Assembly: GCF_011058215.1 (NCBI RefSeq)
Contig: NZ_JAALFG010000003.1
Span: forward strand, 310,001 to 374,000
Source: Devosia aurantiaca
GTDB lineage: Bacteria; Pseudomonadota; Alphaproteobacteria; Rhizobiales; Devosiaceae
Direction of reading: 5' to 3'
DNA length: 64,000 nucleotides
Part shown: positions 17,961 through 28,216 of the stretch, in pieces
Position numbering within the stretch: the stretch's first letter is position 1
Layout of the letters: every line of letters starts with the position of its first letter
Position numbers and translations under genes: made by a program
Notes under the pieces: model-generated
Databases searched by the model: none
Told to the model about the DNA's origin: nothing
What the model saw: only the letters and a program-made list of their open reading frames with translations

Positions 17961-19190
17961 ATGCGCCTGACGACGTTTGCTCTGGCCGGGTTCAGCCTTT
18001 GCCTCACCGGCCAAGCCTTTGCGGAATGCGGGATCGAAAGCGGTTCCGTTCGCATCCTCTCGAACGACTTTCCGGCGCTTCGGGCCGTGGAAACGGCGGC
18101 CGCCGAATGCGCCAGTGACAGCGTGACCGTTACCGCCAATGCCACGACCGAACACAAGAATCTTCAAGTGCCGGCGCTGACCACCAATCCGGCCGAATAT
18201 AGCGTTGCCATCGTCGCCAATGGCTCGATCGTGCCGCTGCTCAACGAAGGGCTCGTGCGCCCGCTCAACGAGCTGGTCGAGCAATATGGACAGGATCTCG
18301 ATCCGAGCCAGCTGATCACCATCGATGGAAACATCATGGCCGTGGCCTTCATGGCCAATGCCCAGCACCTTTATTATCGCGCCGACCTGCTTGAAGAAGC
18401 GGGTGTGGAACCGCCGACGTCCTATGAGGAAGTTGTCGCCGCGGCGCAGGCGATCAAGGATGCCGGCCTTTCCGAAATTCAGTGGGCCGGCACGTTTGGC
18501 GCTGGCTACGACCTGGGCCAGGAATTCATCAACATGTATCTGGGCATGGGCGGCGGCCTTTTCGACGGTGGCTCTGCAACGGCCTCGGTGAACAACGAGA
18601 CGGGTGTCGCGGCGCTCGAACAGCTCAAGGCGTTGACCCCCTTCATGATCCCCGAATACCTTTCGACCGATGCCAATACGGTGCAGGCAGACTGGGAAGC
18701 GGGCAGGACGGCGATGATGGTGCTGTGGGGCTCGCGCGCTGCGGGCATCCTCGATGACACTGGCGCAGCAGAGGGCGTGGTCGAAAACACGCGCCTTGCG
18801 GCGGCACCCACGGCAGGCGGCACGGCGCCGGCGACGACCCTGTTCTGGGACGGCTTCACCATTGCCAAGAATGTCTCGGACGAGGATGCCGAGGCATCGT
18901 TCCGCGCCATGATGCACGCACTCTCGACCGACATGGCCAACGCCAATGCAGAAGCTGCGACCTGGCTCATCCCCGGCGCGACGGAGACTGACGCCTCGAT
19001 CGGCACCAAGGCTTCGGCCAATGCCGGCGCCATCGCTTATCCCATGCTGCCGCAGATGAGCCTCCTGCACACCGCGCTCGGTGCCGAACTGCCGCAATTT
19101 TTCCAGGGCAGCAAAAGCGCGGAAGAAGCGCTGGCCGATGCGGAAGCCGCCTATACTGCCGCTGCACGACAGGCTGGTTATCTGCAATAA
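17961..19190 (+). CDS. Family 1 (sugar-type) ABC substrate-binding protein without its own permease
   Basis: A 409-residue extracellular binding protein of the carbohydrate (MalE/UgpB-like) family. Signal peptide MRLTTFALAGFSLCLTGQAFA is followed by a mature start at ECGIES. Family features include AEYSVAIVANGSIVPLLNEGLVRPL, LYYRADLLEEAGVEPPTSYEE and a C-terminal helix with FFQGSKSAEEALADAEAAY. GGAGGG lies four bases before the start. Two LacI operators precede it and the LacI gene follows. No permease or ATPase gene accompanies it, so it must use a transporter encoded elsewhere or act in sensing. The ligand is unknown. Confidence 0.87.
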   Translation: MRLTTFALAGFSLCLTGQAFAECGIESGSVRILSNDFPALRAVETAAAECASDSVTVTANATTEHKNLQVPALTTNPAEYSVAIVANGSIVPLLNEGLVRPLNELVEQYGQDLDPSQLITIDGNIMAVAFMANAQHLYYRADLLEEAGVEPPTSYEEVVAAAQAIKDAGLSEIQWAGTFGAGYDLGQEFINMYLGMGGGLFDGGSATASVNNETGVAALEQLKALTPFMIPEYLSTDANTVQADWEAGRTAMMVLWGSRAAGILDDTGAAEGVVENTRLAAAPTAGGTAPATTLFWDGFTIAKNVSDEDAEASFRAMMHALSTDMANANAEAATWLIPGATETDASIGTKASANAGAIAYPMLPQMSLLHTALGAELPQFFQGSKSAEEALADAEAAYTAAARQAGYLQ

Positions 19191-19280
19191 TTCTTCGATC
19201 ATTGGCGTTCGCCCCAGAGTCGGGGCGGACGCGACATTCATTGCGGAGCGCTGGCATTTTAGCCGGCCAGGAGCGCCATT

Positions 19281-20303
19281 ATGGCAAATTACAAGGTGAC
19301 CGCAGCTCAGGTCGCCGCGCATGCCGGCGTCAGTAAAGCGGCTGTGTCGCGGGTGTTCAATCCGGGCCGATCGGTGTCGCCCATGCTGGCCGACAAGGTC
19401 ACCCGCGCTGCCGAGGAACTGGGTTACAGCCCCAATCTTCTGGCGCGCTCCCTCAGCCTTGGCCGGACGCGCATGATCGGGCTGATCGTGCCCTATCTCT
19501 ACAACCAGTATTATGCCGAGGTGCTGGAACAGATTTCCCTGGCATTTCAGGCCGAGAATTACCGCGTCCTCGTCTTCGTCCTGCCCAAGACGGCGTCAGC
19601 CATCGAATCCGTGGTCGAGGATCTTTTGCGCTACCGGGTCGATGGCCTGATCGTCGCCTCGGTCGTGATGTCGTCGCAGCTTGCAGAGCGTTGCACAGAG
19701 GCCGGCGTGCCGATCCTGCTATTCAACCGGGTCGAGGACCACGGCACCTTTCCCTCGGTCACTTCGGACAACCTGCGCGGTGGACGGCTGGCGGCGCGGC
19801 ACCTCCTGTCCCTCGGTCACCGTCGCATCGGCTATATTGCCGGCTGGGAAGACGCCTCGACCCAGCGCGACCGCGAGAGCGGCTTTCGGGAAGAACTGGG
19901 CAAGCAGGGCATCGAGCTTGCGGCGCGCGGGGTCGGCAACTTCATGCGTGAAGATGCCGAAAAATCCGCGCTCGCCATGTTCGACACGCCCGACCGCCCC
20001 AGTGCCGTCTTCGTCGCCAATGACTTCATGGCATTTGCTGCCATGGATGTGCTGCGTCACAAGCTGGGTCTGCGCGTGCCGGGCGACGTTTCGGTCATCG
20101 GCTTTGGCGATATCGCCATGTCGGCTTGGCCTTCGTACGACCTCAGCACGGTTCGCCAGGCGACCGGCAAGATGGTGAGCCGCGCAGTCTCCATGCTGCT
20201 CGAAATGATCGAAGAGCAGACCGAGGTCACGACCAGCATCGTCGTGCCGAACACCCTTGTTGCCCGCTCGTCGACGGGCCCTTTTGAAAAGGCCGACACA
20301 TGA
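19281..20303 (+). CDS. LacI-family transcriptional repressor
   Basis: A 340-residue LacI/GalR regulator. N-terminal helix-turn-helix and hinge: VTAAQVAAHAGVSKAAVSRVFNPG, then ELGYSPNLLARSLSLGRTRMIGLIVP. The remainder is a periplasmic-binding-protein-like sensor ending in DLSTVRQATGKMVSRAVSMLLEMI. AGGAG precedes the start by eight bases. It overlaps the following NTF2-like gene (ATGA). Three palindromes of LacI type in the 1.1 kb upstream are its obvious candidate operators, although binding is not shown. The effector is probably the ligand of the neighbouring binding protein or a product of the NTF2-like enzymes. Confidence 0.92.
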   Translation: MANYKVTAAQVAAHAGVSKAAVSRVFNPGRSVSPMLADKVTRAAEELGYSPNLLARSLSLGRTRMIGLIVPYLYNQYYAEVLEQISLAFQAENYRVLVFVLPKTASAIESVVEDLLRYRVDGLIVASVVMSSQLAERCTEAGVPILLFNRVEDHGTFPSVTSDNLRGGRLAARHLLSLGHRRIGYIAGWEDASTQRDRESGFREELGKQGIELAARGVGNFMREDAEKSALAMFDTPDRPSAVFVANDFMAFAAMDVLRHKLGLRVPGDVSVIGFGDIAMSAWPSYDLSTVRQATGKMVSRAVSMLLEMIEEQTEVTTSIVVPNTLVARSSTGPFEKADT

Positions 20304-21253
20304 AGGGCTTCGAGCCGCGCTTTGCAGACTTTCCCGATTACATCCTCAAGATCACCGAGGAAATCTGGGAGCAGCGCCGCATTGGCAGCCTGCAGCAATA
20401 TTACAGCGAGGACATTGTCGTCCGCACGCCGCAGGGCATTTCCATCGGCAATGCGGGCGTGATCGCCGCGACCATGCAGACCCTTTCGGAATTCCCCGAT
20501 CGCGTCCTGCTGGGCGAGGATGTCATCTGGTCCGGCACGCCCGAAACGGGAATGCTGTCGTCGCACCGCATTCTGTCCACCGCGACCCATCTCGGCGACG
20601 GCGTCTTTGGGAAAGCCTCCGGCAAGAGCCTTACCTATCGCGCCATCGCCAATTGCCACGCCATCGACAACAAGATCGACGACGAATGGCTGATCCGCGA
20701 CACCGGCGCCATCGTGCGCCAGACGGGGCAGGCGCCGAGAGACTTTGCCCAATCGAAACTCGATCGCGGCGAAAAGCCAAAACCTTTCGTTTCGGCCATG
20801 GATCGACCTGGCCCGGCTGCGCGCGGTGGCAATAACGACGCTTTCGGCCAGCGCTATGCCGAGACCCTGACCGAGATCATGGACGCGCATTTCGACGTGA
20901 TCGGCAGCCGCTATGATCGCGCGGTGCAGGCGGATTATCCCGGCGGCAGTTCAGGCCATGGCCGGTCATTTGCCGAGCAGTTCTGGCTGGCTTTGCGCTC
21001 GAGCTTTCCTTCGGCGTCCTTTGCGATCCACCAATGTATCGGCCGCGCCGACCCGGGCCAGGCACCACGCGCGGCGCTATTCTTCGCATTGGAGGGAGTG
21101 CATGAGGGCCACGGCTATTTCGGCCCGCCGACGGGCAAGCCGGTCTATGTCATGGGGGCGGCGCATGCGGAATTCGGACCCTATGGCGTAAGGCGCGAAT
21201 GGGTCTTGTTCGACGAAGTCGCCATTTGGCTGCAAATCTTGTCGCAAGACTGA
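20300..21253 (+). CDS. Double NTF2/SnoaL-like protein, second copy
   Basis: A 317-residue protein, again two NTF2/SnoaL-like domains. First domain about 10-150 (ITEEIWEQRRIGSLQQYYSEDIVVRTPQGI to NKIDDEWLIRDTGAIVRQTG). Second domain about 185-310 (YAETLTEIMDAHFDVIGSRYDRAVQADYP to RREWVLFDEVAIWLQIL). The start overlaps the LacI stop, so it is co-translated with the repressor. Together with the protein at 16825 it forms a pair of related but diverged double-domain proteins in one regulon. No catalytic residues can be assigned by eye; enzymatic function is unknown. Confidence 0.8.
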   Translation: MKGFEPRFADFPDYILKITEEIWEQRRIGSLQQYYSEDIVVRTPQGISIGNAGVIAATMQTLSEFPDRVLLGEDVIWSGTPETGMLSSHRILSTATHLGDGVFGKASGKSLTYRAIANCHAIDNKIDDEWLIRDTGAIVRQTGQAPRDFAQSKLDRGEKPKPFVSAMDRPGPAARGGNNDAFGQRYAETLTEIMDAHFDVIGSRYDRAVQADYPGGSSGHGRSFAEQFWLALRSSFPSASFAIHQCIGRADPGQAPRAALFFALEGVHEGHGYFGPPTGKPVYVMGAAHAEFGPYGVRREWVLFDEVAIWLQILSQD

Positions 21254-21300
21254 GCTGCAAGGAATAGCGTCGGATCAAACGAAGGCCGGGTCGCTCAGCC

Positions 21301-22700
21301 ATGTTCTTGTCTATCTTCGACATCTTCAAGATCGGCGTCGGGCCATCGAGCTCGCACACGATGGGTCCGATGAGCGCGGCAGCGCGGTTTCTCGATGAAC
21401 TCTTGCGCCTTGATCGGCCCCGGGCCGCGGGTGCCAAGCCGGTGGCGCTGAGAGCTTCGCTTCATGGCTCGCTGGCCTTTACCGGCGTCGGGCACGGCAC
21501 GGGCAGGGCGGTCATTCTCGGTCTGAGTGGCTATCGTCCCGATACGATCGACCCCGACATCATGGACAAAACGATCGCCCAGGTGGAAAGCGAGGGTATG
21601 GTGCGCCCCGAGGGTCACCCCGCCTACCGGTTCCGGCCATCGATCGACCTGGTCTTCGATCGCAAGACGCCGCTCAGCCAGCATCCCAACGGCATGCGGT
21701 TTGCCGCCTTCGACCATGCTGGGCAGGCCGTCTACCGGCAGACCTACTTTTCGATCGGCGGCGGCTTTGTCTTGAGCGAGGACGAGATGCGCGCCATGGG
21801 AGCCGCGCCGAGGGCCGATCCAGCCAATGTGCCGTTCCCCTTCCACCACGGCAAGAGCATGCTCGACATGGCGGACGCCTCCGGCCTCTCGGTCGCCGAG
21901 ATGAAGCGCGCGAATGAAGAAGTGTTTCGGAGCCGGGACGACCTCAACCGCCGCATGGATGCCATCTGGTCGGCCATGTCCGATTGCATGGCACGCGGTC
22001 TCCACGAAGATTTCCCATCATGCCGGGCGGGCTTGGCGTCAAGCGACGTGCGCCGGGGCTCTTTCGGCAATTGAGCAAGTCATCGCGGCAGAACCTGGCG
22101 GGGCCACTAAGCGGCAATGACTGGCTTTGCGCCTTCGCCATGGCGGTGAACGAGGAGAATGCCGCCGGCGGAAGGGTCGTGACCGCACCCACCAATGGTG
22201 CTGCGGGTGTGGTACCGGCGGTGCTGAAATATGTGCTCGAATTTGTATCCGGAGCGGGGCGCAAGGAGGTGCACGATTTTCTCCTTACGGCCGCGGCGAT
22301 CGGCGGCATCATCAAGCACAATGCCTCCATCTCCGGCGCCGAAGTGGGCTGCCAGGGCGAGGTCGGGTCCGCCTCCGCCATGGCTGCGGCCGGGCTATGC
22401 GCCGTGATGGGCGGCACGCCTGCGCAGGTGGAGAATGCTGCCGAAATTGCCCTGGAGCATCATCTGGGCATGACCTGCGATCCGGTGGCGGGGCTGGTGC
22501 AAATCCCCTGCATCGAGCGCAACGGCTTTGGCGCCGTCAAAGCGGTGACGGCCGCGTCGCTGGCGTTGAACAGCGATGGTGCCCACATCGTCTCGCTCGA
22601 TGCCTGCGTCGAAACCATGCGCCAGACCGGCCGGGACATGAGCGAGCGCTACAAGGAAACCAGCCTTGCCGGCTTGGCCGCCAATGTGACCGTCTGCTGA
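21301..22700 (+). CDS. sdaA: L-serine dehydratase, single-chain iron-sulfur type (one frame break)
   Basis: About 466 residues. It converts L-serine to pyruvate and ammonia using a 4Fe-4S cluster. The N-terminal beta domain begins [21 protein letters not shown]. The C-terminal alpha domain contains [32 protein letters not shown] and [21 protein letters not shown], with the cysteines expected to bind the cluster. The frame breaks at 22011-22016 (TTTCCC). One added T or C restores the conserved [17 protein letters not shown] segment, so the gene is probably intact in the cell. It stands alone between the LacI locus and the ybbP gene. Confidence 0.88.
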
Positions 22701-22711
22701 GCGAGCGGCCG

Positions 22712-25253
22712 TTACACGGCTTCTTGCCGCAGCTGCTTGGCTGGGCGCACCGACATGGCCGACCAGGTGGTGAGAACGCCTGTGGCGATGGTGGCGACGA
22801 CGGCGCCCAGAATGACCAAGACGATCGTCAAGGCATTGGGTGCGAAGGCGATATCCATGACGAAGGTCAGGATCGACCAGGCGGCCGCAATGCCTAACCC
22901 CGCGCCCATTGCCGCGGCGAGGAGGCCAAGCAGCCCGTATTCCACCAAAAAGCCGAAGATGACGTCGCGGCTGGTGGCGCCCAGGACCTTCATCACCACC
23001 GCATCGGCTTCGCGCTGCTTGCGGCCGACGGTCATGGCGCCGGCCAGGACCAGCACGCCTGAAATGACCGCAAGGCTGCCGACCAGCGCCACGGCATTGG
23101 CGAGGTTGGAAAGGATGTCTTCAATTTGCTTGAGCGCATCGCCGACCGGCAGGAAGCTGAGCGTCGGAAAGGCACGGCCGAGCCGGGTCTCGACTGAGGG
23201 TTCGGTGCCATCGGCGACGGCGATGCTGCCCATAAGCGTTTGCGGCGCCGCTTCGATGATGCCGGGCGAAAACAGCAGGCGGAAGCTCAGAGTGCCCTCG
23301 CGCCAGTCGATATCGCGGAAATTGGCGATGGTGACTTCGATGGGGCGGCCGGCAATGGCGATGCGCATGGTGTCGCCAACGGCCAGCCCGAGCGCATCGC
23401 GCAGTTCGGTGCTGAGCGAAACCAGGGGCGGGCCGTCATAGTCGGCAGGCCACCATTCGCCCTCCGTGACGGTCGAGCCCTGAGGTACATCATTGGCCCA
23501 GCTCAAGGCGGTGTCGCCCTCGAACATATCGGCAATGTCGTCGGGCAGGGGCCCGAGATCGCCCGAGGCGGTGTCATTGACGCTTTCGATACTGCCACGC
23601 AGCATGGCGATGGTCTCGAGCTCTTCGATGTCCGGATCCGCAGCGGCGAAGGCTTGGACGGCGGGCAGCATGTCCTTGGGCATGTCGAGCAGTACGAAAG
23701 CCGGTGCGTCTTCAGCCACGGCGCTGTCGATCTGTGCGCGTAGGCTCTGGTCGAGCAGCGTGATCATGAGCAAAAGAGCCAGGCCCAGTCCCAGCGACAG
23801 CACCACGACCGGTGCTGCGGAGCCGGGGCGGTGAATGGCCCGGATAGCCTGTCGCAGCTTGGCATCGGGCAGGGGCGGCAGGCGTCGCAAGGCGGCTTGC
23901 AGCAGCCACGCGGCAACCCGCAGCAGGGCAAAGGCGACAAGCGCGCCGACGGCGTACCAGAAGACCAGCCATGGCGCGCCAGTGCTCAGAACCGCCAATC
24001 CGGCAAGTGCGGCGAGCATCAGCACCAGCGGGACCGAGGTTTGCCAGACAAGGAGATCGCGCCAGCCGAGGCGCACCTCATCGCTTCTCGAAGATCGGAA
24101 AAGGCTCGCCGGCTTCAGTCTCTGCGCCCCGCGTAACGGCAAGAGCGCGAATGCTACTGCGATCAGGAAGCCGAACGCGGCGGCGGTCAGGAGCGACAGG
24201 GGATCGACGCTCGGCGGCAGGTCGAGCGACAGCATGCCCGACAAGACGGGCAAGGCCAGAAGGCTCGTGGCGGCGCCAAGAAGGAGGCCGAGCAGCACGC
24301 CGCCGGCCGCGAGCAGCATGACCTGGGTCAAAAAATGCACCATGATCCGCGCGCTGGTCGCACCCAGGCTGCGGAGGGTGGCGATGGAACTGCGGCGCTC
24401 GCTGATATAGGCGGCAACGGCATTGGAGACACCGGCCCCGCCGACCAGCAGCGACGACAATCCGACCAGGGTCAGGAAGCGGGCGAAGAGATCGAAGAAC
24501 CGCCGCAGGTTGGCGGCTGCGTGCGTCTTCCGGCTCACGAAGATCCCAATTGCTGTCGGGAAAGGCCTGGTCGAGTTCGGCCATGGCCGTTGCGGCGGGC
24601 GTGTCGCCGAGCAAAACCTTATAGCCGAAGCGGCTCAAGACACCCTGTTGCTGGAGGCCGGCATCAGCCAGAGTGGCATCGGAAATAATCGCCGGCAGGC
24701 CGAGCTGAAAGCCCTGCGCGGCCTGGTCCGGCACGCTGACCAGGACGCCGCGAATGGCGAAGTCGGCATTGCCGATGCGCATGTTCTGCCCGACGGCGAG
24801 GCCCAGCCGGTCGAGCACCCCCTGGTCGACTACCGTGCCCGGCAAACCGTCGACTGGCGGAAGCAGGTCGCTTAAGGGGGCTGGAGGGTCGACGACCGCC
24901 GTGCCGACCAGCGGATAGTTGTCGCTGACCGCGCGCAGGTCCAGCAAGAGGCTCTGGTCATTGGCGCTGGCGCGGGCGCTGAGATCGATCGAGCGGGCGG
25001 TTTCGCCCAGGGCCTCGATCGCCGCACGCTGGGCGTCGGAGACGTCGCTGCCGCGCTGGCGCACTTCGATGTCGCCACCCAGGATGATGCGGGCGTCGCG
25101 CGCGACTGCGGCCTGTAGTGCAGAACCGACGGACGAGACTGCTGCGATGGTTCCGACGCCCAGCGCGAGGCACGCAAAAAGGATGACGAAACGGCGCAGA
25201 TCGCCGCGCAGGTCGATTACCGCGATGCGCATCCAACCAAGCAGCCGGCTCAT
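22712..25253 (-). CDS. ybbP: FtsX-like ABC permease, YbbP type (one frame break)
   Basis: A large permease of about 846 residues, the length expected for YbbP. It has an N-terminal helix (DLRGDLRRFVILFACLALGVGTIAAV), a long periplasmic domain, two sets of FtsX helices and a second periplasmic domain. It ends in the helix NALTIVLVILGAVVATIATGVLTTW. The frame breaks near 24518-24524. Dropping one base (or adding two) joins WDLREPEDA to AAANLRRFFDLFARFLTLVGLSSLLVGG. The start overlaps the stop of the ATPase gene (ATGA). With YbbA it forms a MacB-like envelope complex of unclear substrate. The divergent tesA neighbour is the conserved arrangement. Confidence 0.87.
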
Positions 25254-25954
25254 GCGGGCACGCTTTCGGTCATCGGCGTCAGGCGGCCATGGTTCATGGA
25301 GAGAATGCGGTCGGCGCGCCGCGCCAGCGCCGGATCGTGGGTGATCAGGAACACCGCCGTGCCGTTGTCTCGGGCCAGCGCGAACATCATTTCGATGACA
25401 CGCGCGCCGGTGTCCTGGTCGAGATTGCCGGTGGGCTCGTCGGCGAGCAGCAATTTGGGCTTGCCGACGATGGCGCGCGCGAGACCCACGCGCTGCTGTT
25501 CGCCCCCGGAAAGGGCGCTGGGACGATGGTCGAGCCGGTCACCCAGCCCCACCGCCGTCAACGCTGCTTTGGCAGAGGCAGCGATGTTGTCGAAAGATTG
25601 CCCGGTTTCGGCAATCTCGAGCGACAAAGCCACGTTTTCGAGCGCAGTCATCGAGGGGATGAGGTGAAAGTTTTGGAACAGAATGCCCAGGTTCTGCCGG
25701 CGAAAAATCGCCAGCTCATCCTCGCTTTTGCCGGTGATCGCCGTGCCGGCAACGGTCACGCTTCCGTTGCTTGCCTGTTCGAGCCCACCCAGTACCATCA
25801 ATAGCGAAGTCTTGCCGCTGCCCGACGGCCCCACAACGGCGATCACTTCGCCGGCTTCGATCGACAGATCGATGTCCTTGAGAATGTGGAGCGGCGTCTT
25901 GCCCGACCGGAGGTGCAGGTTCATTGCGGCAGTCGAAACGACGGGGCTGCTCAT
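25250..25954 (-). CDS. ybbA: ABC transporter ATP-binding protein, YbbA/LolD type
   Basis: A 234-residue ATPase with Walker A GPSGSGKTS, Q-loop NLGILFQNFHLIPSMTALENV, signature LSGGEQQRVGLARA, Walker B LLLADEPTGNLD and H-loop LITHDPALARRADRIL. The sequence type is that of the LolD/MacB/YbbA group, which drives FtsX-like permeases mechanically without transporting across the membrane. It is translationally coupled to the YbbP permease. It shares a 64-bp divergent promoter region with the tesA gene. Confidence 0.9.
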   Translation of the reverse strand: MSSPVVSTAAMNLHLRSGKTPLHILKDIDLSIEAGEVIAVVGPSGSGKTSLLMVLGGLEQASNGSVTVAGTAITGKSEDELAIFRRQNLGILFQNFHLIPSMTALENVALSLEIAETGQSFDNIAASAKAALTAVGLGDRLDHRPSALSGGEQQRVGLARAIVGKPKLLLADEPTGNLDQDTGARVIEMMFALARDNGTAVFLITHDPALARRADRILSMNHGRLTPMTESVPA

Positions 25955-26018
25955 GTGTCGGCACCTTTGGTCCTAACGGGTGTTTGAGAAGTATGCGGTT
26001 GGGGAAGAAAGACCAGCG

Positions 26019-26636
26019 ATGACAGCAAAAATTATTCGTGACGCAGCGATGGCACTAGCTGTGCTGGCGTTGGGCGTCGCTCCGGCCATGGCCGCTGAAA
26101 AGACCTTGATGCTTTACGGCGATAGCCTGATGGCAGGCCTGGGTCTCTCCGAGACCGACGGATTTGCTGGCCAGCTCGGCCGGGAGCTCGGAGACGATGT
26201 CACCATCGTTAACGCAAGCGTTTCAGGCGACACTTCGGCAGACGGGCTGGCGCGCCTCGACTGGTCGCTGGGCGAGCGGCCCGATGCGGTGATCCTCGAA
26301 CTGGGCGCCAACGACATGTTGCAAGGCCTGCCGGTCGATGCCATGCGCGACAATCTCAGCGCCATTCTCGATCGGTTCGGGGAGGAGAATATCCCCGTGC
26401 TTCTGGCCGGCATGCGGGCAAGTCCCGGCCTCGGCAGCGACTATGTGACCGCTTATGAAGCCGTGTTTCCCGAGCTGGCGCAGCAATACGGCACGGCGTT
26501 ATATCCGTTCTTTCTCGATGGCGTTGCGGCTGACGCTGCGCTCAACCAGTCCGACGGCATGCATCCCAATGCCGAGGGCGTACGCCGGATCGTGAGCGCA
26601 ATCGCGCCATCGGTCGAGGCCTTGCTGGCTGATTAA
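26019..26636 (+). CDS. tesA: Periplasmic SGNH esterase (TesA/arylesterase)
   Basis: A 205-residue GDSL hydrolase: acyl-CoA thioesterase I / lysophospholipase L1 / arylesterase. A signal peptide (DAAMALAVLALGVAPAMA) precedes the mature start. Block I is YGDSLMAG with nucleophile Ser36, block III LGANDML with Asn, and block V SDGMHPN with Asp and His. The start MTAKIIRD at 26019 keeps a normal signal peptide length. Divergent from ybbA-ybbP, as in many proteobacteria. The stop abuts the convergent kinase gene. Confidence 0.9.
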   Translation: MTAKIIRDAAMALAVLALGVAPAMAAEKTLMLYGDSLMAGLGLSETDGFAGQLGRELGDDVTIVNASVSGDTSADGLARLDWSLGERPDAVILELGANDMLQGLPVDAMRDNLSAILDRFGEENIPVLLAGMRASPGLGSDYVTAYEAVFPELAQQYGTALYPFFLDGVAADAALNQSDGMHPNAEGVRRIVSAIAPSVEALLAD

Positions 26637-26637
26637 G

Positions 26638-28100
26638 TTACAGGGTCTGGCCGAAGCTTTGGTTGAAGGCGCGCAGCGCCTGATAGAGGTCGCGATACTG
26701 TCCGTGTCGCTCGGCATAGAAGTCGCGCCGGCTTTCGTCGGGTTCGAAGGTCCGCTCGAAGCGCACGAGGTCGCGAACGGCGTCGGTAAGCGACGGGAAG
26801 GCGCCGCTGCCAACACCGGCGATGATTGCAGCACCGAGCGCTGCCGCCGCAGGGATGCTGGTGCGTGTCAGGGGCTTGCCAAGCACATCGGCGCGAATCT
26901 GACACCAGGCGTCCGACCGGGCGCCGCCACCGCTGATGTTGATCCGTTGCGGACTCAGCCCCGCGGACTGTTCCAGAGCCTCGAAGGCCCAGCGGACCGA
27001 ATGGGCGACGCCTTCCATTACCGACAGCGTGAGTTGCTCCGGACCGGTATCGGCGGTGAGCCGGGCGAAGACGCCGCGCGATGCCGAATCCCAGATCGGC
27101 GCGCGTTCGCCAGCCAGATGCGGCAGAAACATGGGCGTCGTCGCCTCTACCCCCGAATCGGATGCTTGCTGGATCAAGTCTGCCGGCGATCTGCCAAGAA
27201 GATTGCCGAGCCAAAGCATCGAAGCACCGCCCGATTGGGTTGGCGCCGCATGCATGCGAATGCCCTGATAGGGCGGAAAAAGGATCACGCCCGGGGTAGG
27301 CACGACGGTTCTGGAGACGATGCCGGGGATTTCGCTCGTGCCCGACTGGTACATGGCATCGCCATCGGCCACGACGCCGCAACCGAACATCCCCGCCCAG
27401 GCGTCCATCGCCCCCACCATGACCGGGACACCGGCAAAAGGCAGGCCTTGTGCAATCCGCCCGACGCTATGATGGAACGGATAAAGCGGCGGCAGCCTAC
27501 GCTCGGCGCCGGGCAAAAGGTCGAGCAGGGCGGAAACATATCGGCCCAAGCCGTCGACCAGCCCTACGGCCGCGACCGCGTCGCTCGCGACTTCGCCCGT
27601 GAGCTTGAGCGCCACATAGTCCTTGGGCAAGAGAACATGACGCGTTGCCCCCAGCTTTTTGGCTCAGTCCGGGCAACAAAGGCCATGCGGGATAGCGCGT
27701 GACTGGCATCGATGGGGACCGGCCCGCCGAACCACGCCGTCTTCTGCTCTGCCGTTACCTGCTGGTCGAGCGCAGCTGCATCGTCTGCGGCGCGCGTGTC
27801 CTGCCAGGTGATGGCAGGCCGCAAGGCGTTGCCGCTCGCATCGACGAAAACATGCGAGTTGACCTGTGAAGTGAGACCAATGCCGACGACGCGCGATGGC
27901 TCAATAAATCCGGCAAAATGCCCCAGCGCGCCGAGGACGCCCTCGAGCCAATCCTGGGGGCGCTGTTCGGCCATTCCAGGCGATGTGCGCAGGGTCGGAT
28001 GGGGGCGCTCGAAGCTCGCCAGTTGCTGGCCTTTGCCGTCGATAAGCGTCGCCTTGGTCGCCGTCGTCCCGACGTCGATCCCGATCAGGCAAAAATCCAT
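26638..28100 (-). CDS. FGGY-family carbohydrate kinase (one frame break)
   Basis: About 487 residues, an ATP-dependent sugar kinase of the xylulokinase/FGGY family. The N-terminal phosphate-1 motif is CLIGIDVGTTATKATLID. The substrate-side segment is ITWQDTRAADD, and the C-terminal ATP-binding motif is INISGGGARSDAWCQIRADVLGKPL. The frame breaks at 27648-27652 (CCCCC on the plus strand). One more base joins SWG to ATRHVLLPKDYVALKLTG, a conserved stretch. It is divergent from a ribose-type ABC transporter, so it likely phosphorylates the imported pentose or polyol. Exact sugar unknown. Confidence 0.86.
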
Positions 28101-28216
28101 GCCCGTTCACTCCCAATCCCGCTTGCCGTCCGGCAGGCGCCCCTTATAGTGCCTTGAAGCACAAGGAAAACAACCGCCAGCCAACTCGCCGGCGGAGATA
28201 GCAGGAGGGCTGTTTC

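Noticed and set aside
17943-19322. 459-codon minus-strand frame opposite the family 1 binding protein
   Set aside because: Shadow of a clear secreted binding protein that has a signal peptide and ribosome binding site; no motif on the antisense side.
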